A stretch of DNA of 37,904 bases from Mnemiopsis leidyi. Taxonomy: Eukaryota > Ctenophora > Tentaculata > Lobata > Bolinopsidae. Positions within the stretch are counted from its first letter, which is position 1, and every line of letters starts with the position of its first letter. This document shows, in pieces, positions 32,160 to 37,904 of this stretch. The translations under genes and the position numbers were made by a program. The stretch is taken from the NCBI GenBank assembly GCA_000226015.1, contig JH152945.1:13552-51455 (forward strand). Reading direction: 5' to 3'. The notes beneath the pieces are model-generated. The model was given only the letters and a program-made list of their open reading frames with translations. It searched no databases and was not told the origin of the DNA.

Positions 32160-34232
32160 ATGTCCAAGATCAACAAGGAATTTCTGCTTGAGGCTATCAC
32201 CAGCATTCAGGATGGCTCCAAAGCAAAACAGAGGTTAGCTTAACCGTGTTACAACCTAGAAAATAGGAAAAATAGGAAACAATATTAGGTCCTCGATAGC
32301 TGTAGATAATTAGAATTGAGATCTCTAAGTTAGATAAATTGACTGGGATTGGAGAGATGACAAGTATCGAAATCCTTAATAAGAATATCAATTCCTCGTA
32401 GGAAGTTTCTGGAGACCGTGGAGCTGCAGATCGCCCTGAAGAACTACGATCCTGCTCGTGACAAGCGTTTCACCGGTACCGTCAAACTGCGACACGTTCC
32501 CAAGGTTTGATAGATCGGTAACCCTCATTATCTTTCTTTACATGATCATATATCTAGTTTTTAAAAAATCTAGTGTAGCCGGTCATTTAGTATCTGGCCC
32601 GCACTCCGTTCAAAGACCTGTCTGGTATTTTGCTCGATTTGGTAACAAGAGGAGTTAAACTAACTCGGAGCTTTTATCACCGATTTGTCAAAAAAATTTG
32701 ACATTCTGGTATAAACCCTTCGTACACTCAGACCAGTTACTGAAGTTTACAGTTAAAACGAATATTTATAGTTAGATTTACAGTTTACACGGTTATTGGA
32801 TTGGTAGTTAGATTTACTGTTTACACGGTTATTGAATTGGTAGTTAGATTTACAGTTTACACGGTTATTGAATTGGTAGTTAGATTTACTGTTTACACGG
32901 TTATTGAATTGGTAGTTAGATTTACAGTTTACACGGTTATTGAATTGGTAGTTAGATTTACTGTTTACACGGTTATTGAACCGGTCGCGGTAGTTAGATT
33001 TACAGTTTCACGGCTATTAAACCGGTTGATAGATATACAGTGTACACGGTTAATTTTTTAGCACTAGTATTTTAAATAATATATGTACAAATTTCAGAAA
33101 AGCTTTAAGGTCTGTATCATCGGAGACGACCGACATTTGGATGAAGCCAAGAGCCTAGGATATGATTGCAAGGTACGATAGAAGTTCAGTACTTGTCGAA
33201 TTTTTGTAATACTGCGACAGAGCCAGCCGTTTGATGCAATGCTAGTATAGCTTGATTCAAGTTGCTATTTTGAAAAGATCTGCCGTGATTGTTTAATGCT
33301 CCGTTCAAAGACCACTCTGGCACATTGCCAGTTTCGGTAACAAAAGGAGCGACACGAATTGGAGCTTTAATCACTAGCTTGTCGAGCATGGCAATCTGGT
33401 ATAAACCCTTCATACATTACTTCCTTCATCGTTTCTTCAATGTGAGATTTTATATGAAAATTAACCAAGTTCCCCATTTCAGAGTGCTGAAGATCTGAAG
33501 AAGCTGAACAAGAACAAGAAGCTTGTTAAGAAACTCGCTAAGGGATACGACGCTTTCATGGCCTCCGACGGTCTCATCAAACAGATCCCAAGGCTTCTTG
33601 GTAAGATTTTCTATTTTAAAAAGTGACTCGTGATAAGCAACAGATTCCCAACCACTAGACATTTAGTCATGTCATTTTCTCGCATAGCCAAATTCCAGAG
33701 CGGACGTACGAACCGCTGTGGCCAGACACTGTGCAATACTGAAGTATTGGAACTATGTTCTTAGAACTCAGTTTTCTGAACTTTGTTCTCAGAGCTTGGA
33801 ACCTTTGGTGTTTCGCTGTGGATCCTTGTTAAAATGGACCCACCTCCGAAGCCTACCACACAAATGATAACCATAATTAAGAAACCCCTAATTTGTAATA
33901 GAACGATAGTTCGTGTCAATTTATCCAAATAACGAGCCCTCTCCCATTCAGGACCTGGTCTCAACAAGGCTGGCAAGTTCCCCACCTCCCTATCCCACCA
34001 AGAGTCCATGGAGGAGAAAGTCGAGACTGTCAAGCGAACCATCAAGTTCCAGATGAAGAAAGTCCTGTGTCTTTCTGTTGCTGTTGGCAACGTATCCATG
34101 GAAATGGATGAGCTGAATGCAAACATTATGTTGGCTGTTAACTTCCTCGTTTCTCTCCTTAAGAAGAACTGGCAGAACGTGCGATCGCTCCACATTAAAT
34201 CCACGATGGGAAAGCCTCACAGAATTTACTAA
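32160..34232 (+). CDS. RPL10A: Large-subunit ribosomal protein uL1 (RPL10A), 5 exons
   Basis: Forms the L1 stalk, which guides deacylated tRNA out of the E site. Exons 32160-32233, 32402-32504, 33098-33172, 33483-33600 and 33952-34232 join in frame to 216 residues (human 217). Hallmarks are [41 protein letters not shown], the [14 protein letters not shown] loop and the C-terminal [10 protein letters not shown]. The AG acceptor lies eight bases before the ATG. A poly(A) signal AATAAA is at 34316-34321, and UQCRQ starts 206 bases after the stop. Introns 2 and 3 each carry an H/ACA-like element, and intron 2 also a minisatellite. Confidence 0.97.
32602..32729 (+). ncRNA. Putative H/ACA snoRNA family C, copy 1 (RPL10A intron 2)
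   Basis: ACTCC/GGAGT 5' stem, hinge AAACTA, a TTTAT/ATAAA inner 3' stem and terminal ACA at 32724-32726. It is about 70% similar to the copy in intron 3, with the box positions conserved. Confidence 0.65.
32765..33050 (+). repeat. 33-34-bp minisatellite in RPL10A intron 2
   Basis: Six to eight units of GTTAGATTTACAGTTTACAC plus GGTTATTGAATTGGTA occur. CAG/CTG variants alternate from unit to unit, suggesting expansion by a 66-base dimer. The open frame through it is an artefact of the unit length being a multiple of three. Confidence 0.92.
33298..33419 (+). ncRNA. Putative H/ACA snoRNA family C, copy 2 (RPL10A intron 3)
   Basis: GCTCC/GGAGC 5' stem, hinge ACACGA, GGAG/CTTC outer 3' stem and ACA at 33414-33416. 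The loops have diverged from the intron 2 copy while the stems remain paired. Confidence 0.66.
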
Positions 34233-34438
34233 TTTAATTGTGATACTTTTTATTCTATCAAATTGTGTCTTTTATTGCTTGACTTCTTAGAATACATTGA
34301 CAACGCTTCATTGCAAATAAATCTAAAGTTCTTAGATAATTGGTTTTATCGCTTGAAAAATTTTATCAGCAATTAATAGATTTAATCTGAAAGAACTTTT
34401 CGAGCTTTCTCCCGTTTAATTAAATTCTGTGCTACAGG

Positions 34439-34819
34439 ATGGGTTTTCATCCTGGCAAAGGACGGTTCGTCCGTAATCAAGTATCCTACAAACTCAATCC
34501 TTCCGAACTCCGGCCATTCGCTGGTTAGTCCTTCAGTTCATCTTAAAGTTAAACTACCCCGAAGTTGCAATTTTCATCGTGTTCGTGTCCTTTACTACCC
34601 ATATTTGGCTCTACTTCTAAAGATACCACCGAATATTTCTAATCTTACTTCGTACCAGGTTTCGAATACCAGTTCAGGAATTACTTCCGTCGACTGGGAA
34701 ACTGGACTTTGATGTGGGTTCCCGGAGGTGTAGTCACGTGGGGCATCATGAAGTGGTGTAACGATACTTATCGTAACGATTGCTGGCACGAGTCCAAGAC
34801 TTACAACGTCAAGGAATGA
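34439..34819 (+). CDS. UQCRQ: Cytochrome bc1 complex subunit 8 (UQCRQ/QCR8), 2 exons
   Basis: Small single-helix subunit of mitochondrial complex III in the inner membrane. Exons 34439-34523 and 34659-34819 join to 81 residues (human 82). The N-terminal VSYKLNPSELRPFAG matches the family's ISYSLSPFEQRAFP stretch. It is followed by NYFRR, a hydrophobic helix around WVPGGVVTWGIMKW and a short polar tail. The start codon lies one base after an AG acceptor (GTGCTACAG), leaving almost no cis-encoded 5' UTR. A poly(A) signal AATAAA lies at 34977-34982. Confidence 0.9.
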
Positions 34820-35184
34820 TTCTGTCCACTGTTTATATGGTGGCTCACGGATATCCTAAACTATAGGAAACTGGACTGAATTGGTCAAACCGCCCTGAAA
34901 CTTGCAACTTATTTATTTCAATTTGGTTGGAAATCTTTCACACACCTTGATTATGTTGTATTTTTCTGAACTATCAAATAAATATTGAGTGGCTGCGATG
35001 TAGATCTGAGATGAATATTTCAATCTATTGTAAATCGAATAATCACTTTTGTCATGTATAATTGTAAATATGATGTGTTAATTGTTAACAGAATTGGAAC
35101 CATTGGTTTTATTAGTGCCCGACCTGAATGTTAGCTCAATAAGCGTTTTCTATGAGTATGACCCGTAATTTAAACTACCGGACT

Positions 35185-36240
35185 GTCCGACTTTGTCTGG
35201 CTTTGTCCCTCCTGGAGAATGAAATGACGGGAGGGTGCACGCGGCTGTACAAGTCCGACTATCCGTGAACTTGGAACGTTCGTGGAAAAGACCGGAAGTT
35301 TTGACTAAGACTTAAGAGAGTGACATTGAGTTCAATCATCAGTGATAAAGTTGATCAACACAAAAAGCGTCAACATTGGTTGCTTGTACAGCAGCGCGCA
35401 CCCCACCGTCATTTTATTCTTCAGGATGAGGGTCGGACAAAGTCAGACAAACTGCCGCTGTGCTGTGCGCTGCACTAGGCACAAGGTGCTTACGCACACT
35501 ACGCGCGCGCAAAAGGGCTCTGGTTAGAGCAAGGCATGACAGTACGTCTTGTAGGTTGATAACCTACTGTAGCGGCCATCACGCGCTCTCACGCATTTCT
35601 GGCCTGGCGAAGAAATTTTTTTTCGAAGAAATTCTAGACGCGCATCGCCCGTTGAAGTACGTCAGGCAAAGATAAAGTCGAAAGTCAAACAAAAACTTTT
35701 TCAGCCAGCACTGGTGACTTGACCAGATGATTGTACAGCAGCGCGCACCCTCCCGTGATCATTTTATTCGCATCGAATGAGGGTCGGACAAGATCAGACA
35801 ACCAGATGATATCTGTTTAACGTTCAGCTTGTACGGCAGCGCGCACCCTCCTGTCATTTTTCGCTTCGAATGAGGGTCGGACGAAGTTCAACGGGCGATG
35901 CGCGTCTAGAATTTCTTCGAAATGCGTGACAGCGCGTGATGGCCGCGACAGTAGGTTATCAACCTACAAGACGAAGTCAGACAACGTTCAGCGAGCTGCT
36001 TGTCTGACTTTGTTTGACCCGTTCATGCGAGTCGGGTAATACTTTTTTCACGTTGCCACCCTTTTCAAATAATTTTTAAAAAGCGGGCGTGGCCGCGCTG
36101 CGCGCGCGCCACCGGAGGCTGCCGCTTCGCAGCAGCAGGGCTATGCAACGTGTAGCAAGGTAGTACCTCGACAACTTGTGACGCGCGCGCAAAAGCAAAA
36201 AGGGCTCTGGTTAGAGCAACGCAGCGCTCAGTTGAAGCGG
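35185..36240. mobile_element. GC-rich nested inverted-repeat (foldback/MITE-like) element
   Basis: Three direct copies of a unit of about 70 bases (TGTACAGCAGCGCGCACCC..GAGGGTCGGAC) begin near 35386, 35731 and 35829. An inverted copy lies at about 35198-35252. A larger arm at about 35550-35655 (GTAGGTTGATAACCTAC..GCGCATCGCCCGTTG) is inverted at about 35888-35972. A stretch CAAAAGGGCTCTGGTTAGAGC near 35512 recurs near 36200. The base composition is far richer in GC than the surroundings, and no transposase is present. I read it as a non-autonomous element, possibly several insertions nested in each other. Confidence 0.75.
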
Positions 36241-36610
36241 ATGAAATTGAAATTATAATAGCTATAGCTGATATAAATTGAAAAGTCAGCTATTGCACAT
36301 AGTAGCAACTCATATAATGCTTATATATCATCTTGATCCGTTTACAATATTACAAACGACAAATAATATATGTAACTGTAAATAATTTATAATTGCCTGA
36401 AACGTTGTTTGCAGTGCCGACCCCAGAGTGCAGAGATAAAAAATTTAGTAACATCTTTTTCTTTGTGTTCAAATAGTTTATATAATAAAACTGACAGTTC
36501 TTACTTTGTTGAAACGTCAATTGAATAATTTGAAATCAATTGCAATTGTTTTTAAACGAAAAGTCAGTTTCAACATTTATTACCACGCTGTACGAGTAAC
36601 CAAGATCACA

Positions 36611-37572
36611 TTATCCATGAATTAGAAAAAGCAAGATAGCTGCCAGTGAGATTCCACAAAGAAACATGAACAACAAGTCTCTCTTGGCTTGACAGATCTG
36701 AAATCAGCATCATTAATCAAAATAAATAGTGGATATTTATACCGTGAACAACATGGGACGTTTTAGATGTCTAAACTGGTTTAATGGCTTTGCCATCATA
36801 CTGTTTTTACTCTACATATTTTGGTTACTCTGATAAGTATTCTATGTTTTACTTTTCTTAGTTAATTCCTTACCTTTGATTAAGAGTTCATAACAATTTG
36901 AAAATTGACAGAACGTCTGCCAGATTCAACTTACTTGTTTCCTCTCCAGAAGAGTAATTAGATACCAGAACTTCAACAAATTAGTGTTTTAGACATTTCT
37001 ATCTCTATCTCAACGTTGTTAGGACTCTTCACTGATCGCTTTGGTCTTGAATACTGGTCACTCTGAAACCTAACTGGCAAAACAAGAAATACAGTTTACA
37101 ATTATGGCAATTCAAATTAAAGTCACAATAGCTATTTCTAAATGAACCTGATTTTTAAAATAAAATGTGTGAGTTGCACATAATGAAGTTGCTCACAATG
37201 AGCTAACACATAGTGATGAACTTTACTGATGCCGTTAAGCAGTTATATTAGGACACCACAGTGGTTTGTGTAATAATGACAATAGTAACGTAATATCAAT
37301 TCAATACCCTTCAATAAAAACTGTAGATCCTTCCTCTGCCTCATTCTATAATCCCACCCTCTTTTTACCCAACTTCTATTGTATTATCATGGATCTACAG
37401 TAAAAAACTTACTGGGGCAAAGGTCACAAGAAGCAGCACAGTCAATGTAAGCCCATATTATGTCAGATTCACATTTCCGGTCTGCAGACCCTTTTGCACA
37501 TCTAGCCTCCATTCCTGGACCATCAGCACAATCTGGTAACATGGAGATCTTAAGTCTCTTTAGTTTACGCAT
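36611..37572 (-). CDS. Probable ShKT-like domain protein with C-terminal membrane helix
   Basis: Read on the minus strand, exons 37572-37413, 37073-37015 and 36697-36611 can be joined in frame to 101 residues. Exon 1 encodes six cysteines with spacing and context of an ShKT domain (DCADG, ARCAKG, RKCESD, IDCAASCDLC). This fold occurs in many secreted and membrane proteins of animals and does not by itself imply a toxin. The last exon encodes a hydrophobic stretch of about 18 residues (FMFLCGISLAAILLFLI) ending HG-stop. The donor of exon 2 (GTTGAG) is weak, and no signal peptide precedes the domain. An internal acceptor before the first cysteine suggests that upstream exons may be missing from this model, possibly beyond the window. 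Confidence 0.55.
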
Positions 37573-37614
37573 TATTTGTCTTATTTTGTTTCAATGGCAA
37601 AGGGTCATATAGTT

Positions 37615-37904
37615 TGGTGAGTGGGGCAATTGGCGCCATTGGCGCCATTGGATCCACTCAATGGAACAAATGGATGTTCCAATGGCGCCAATGGCGATGA
37701 GGTCAGTGGTGCCAATGGTGGTCCCCATCGCCATTGGCGCCAATGGATGTGTTCCATTGGCGACAATGGGGATCGCCATTGGCGACCATTGGCGCCATTA
37801 TAATGGATCCATTGGAACCACTCGATGGCGATACCTTTTTCACGATCACCACTCAGAGTGAATGGATCATTTGGAATTACAATGTCGACAATGGTACCAA
37901 TGGC
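37615..37904. repeat. Palindromic tandem repeat, runs off the window end
   Basis: Many units combine ATTGGCGCCAATGG, GGATCCATTGG and related words in both orientations. The array is self-complementary at almost every scale and contains no gene. Open frames in it are artefacts. Confidence 0.88.

Noticed and set aside
32801-33061. 86-residue repetitive open frame with [12 protein letters not shown] units
   Set aside because: It is a translation of an intronic minisatellite whose unit is a multiple of three. It sits inside RPL10A between supported splice sites.
36190-36230. GGGCTCTGGTTAGAGCAACGC as a tRNA or tRNA-derived SINE
   Set aside because: It resembles a tRNA D-arm/A-box, but no anticodon arm, B box or acceptor stem follows. 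It is one of the direct repeats of the nested element.

Overview
This window is nuclear DNA of a multicellular animal. Every protein gene has several short exons with GT..AG introns of about 100-600 bases. The products are conserved eukaryotic proteins: ribosomal proteins eL24 and uL1, a nucleolar eL24-like factor, a proteasome deubiquitinase, a cap methyltransferase and a complex III subunit. The DNA is AT-rich. I cannot name the species. One trait narrows the field: all eight plus-strand protein genes have a splice-acceptor-like pyrimidine tract plus AG just upstream of the start codon (1-12 bases in seven genes, about 17-30 in UCHL5), and intergenic gaps are only about 200-650 bases. That pattern suggests spliced-leader trans-splicing, possibly with operons. 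It is known from ctenophores, hydrozoans, flatworms, nematodes, rotifers and tunicates, among others.

Layout. (1) 0.3-8.2 kb, plus strand: RSL24D1, UCHL5/Uch37 and two tandem deoxynucleoside kinases. (2) 8.2-9.6 kb: no gene seen. (3) 9.6-16.5 kb and 22-25.4 kb, plus strand: one or two non-coding, multi-exon snoRNA host genes. Most introns carry a box C/D snoRNA. Families present in several copies include an SNORD43-like guide (18S), an SNORD59-like guide (18S), two 28S guides and several with no target I recognise. (4) 13.65-14.52 and 16.75-17.63 kb, minus strand: two tandem copies of a three-exon gene for an unrecognised secreted protein of 117 residues, carried by a duplicated segment. (5) 17.7-22 kb: largely empty, with one minisatellite. 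(6) 25.4-34.8 kb, plus strand: CMTR2, RPL24, RPL10A and UQCRQ, tightly packed. (7) 35.1-36.3 kb: GC-rich nested inverted-repeat element. (8) 36.6-37.6 kb, minus strand: probable gene with a six-cysteine ShKT-like domain and a C-terminal membrane helix. (9) 37.6 kb to the end: palindromic tandem repeat.

Two themes link the genes. Most concern ribosome production: rRNA-modifying snoRNAs, ribosomal proteins, and RSL24D1, the assembly factor whose place on the pre-60S particle eL24 later takes. In addition, introns of the protein genes carry repeated sequences that look like H/ACA snoRNAs. There are four families with 2-4 copies each, shared between introns of different genes, and their repeat boundaries match the predicted snoRNA ends. 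The CMTR2 gene is unusual: it encodes an RGG/His-rich N terminus and a G-patch domain between the catalytic and the degenerate methyltransferase domains.
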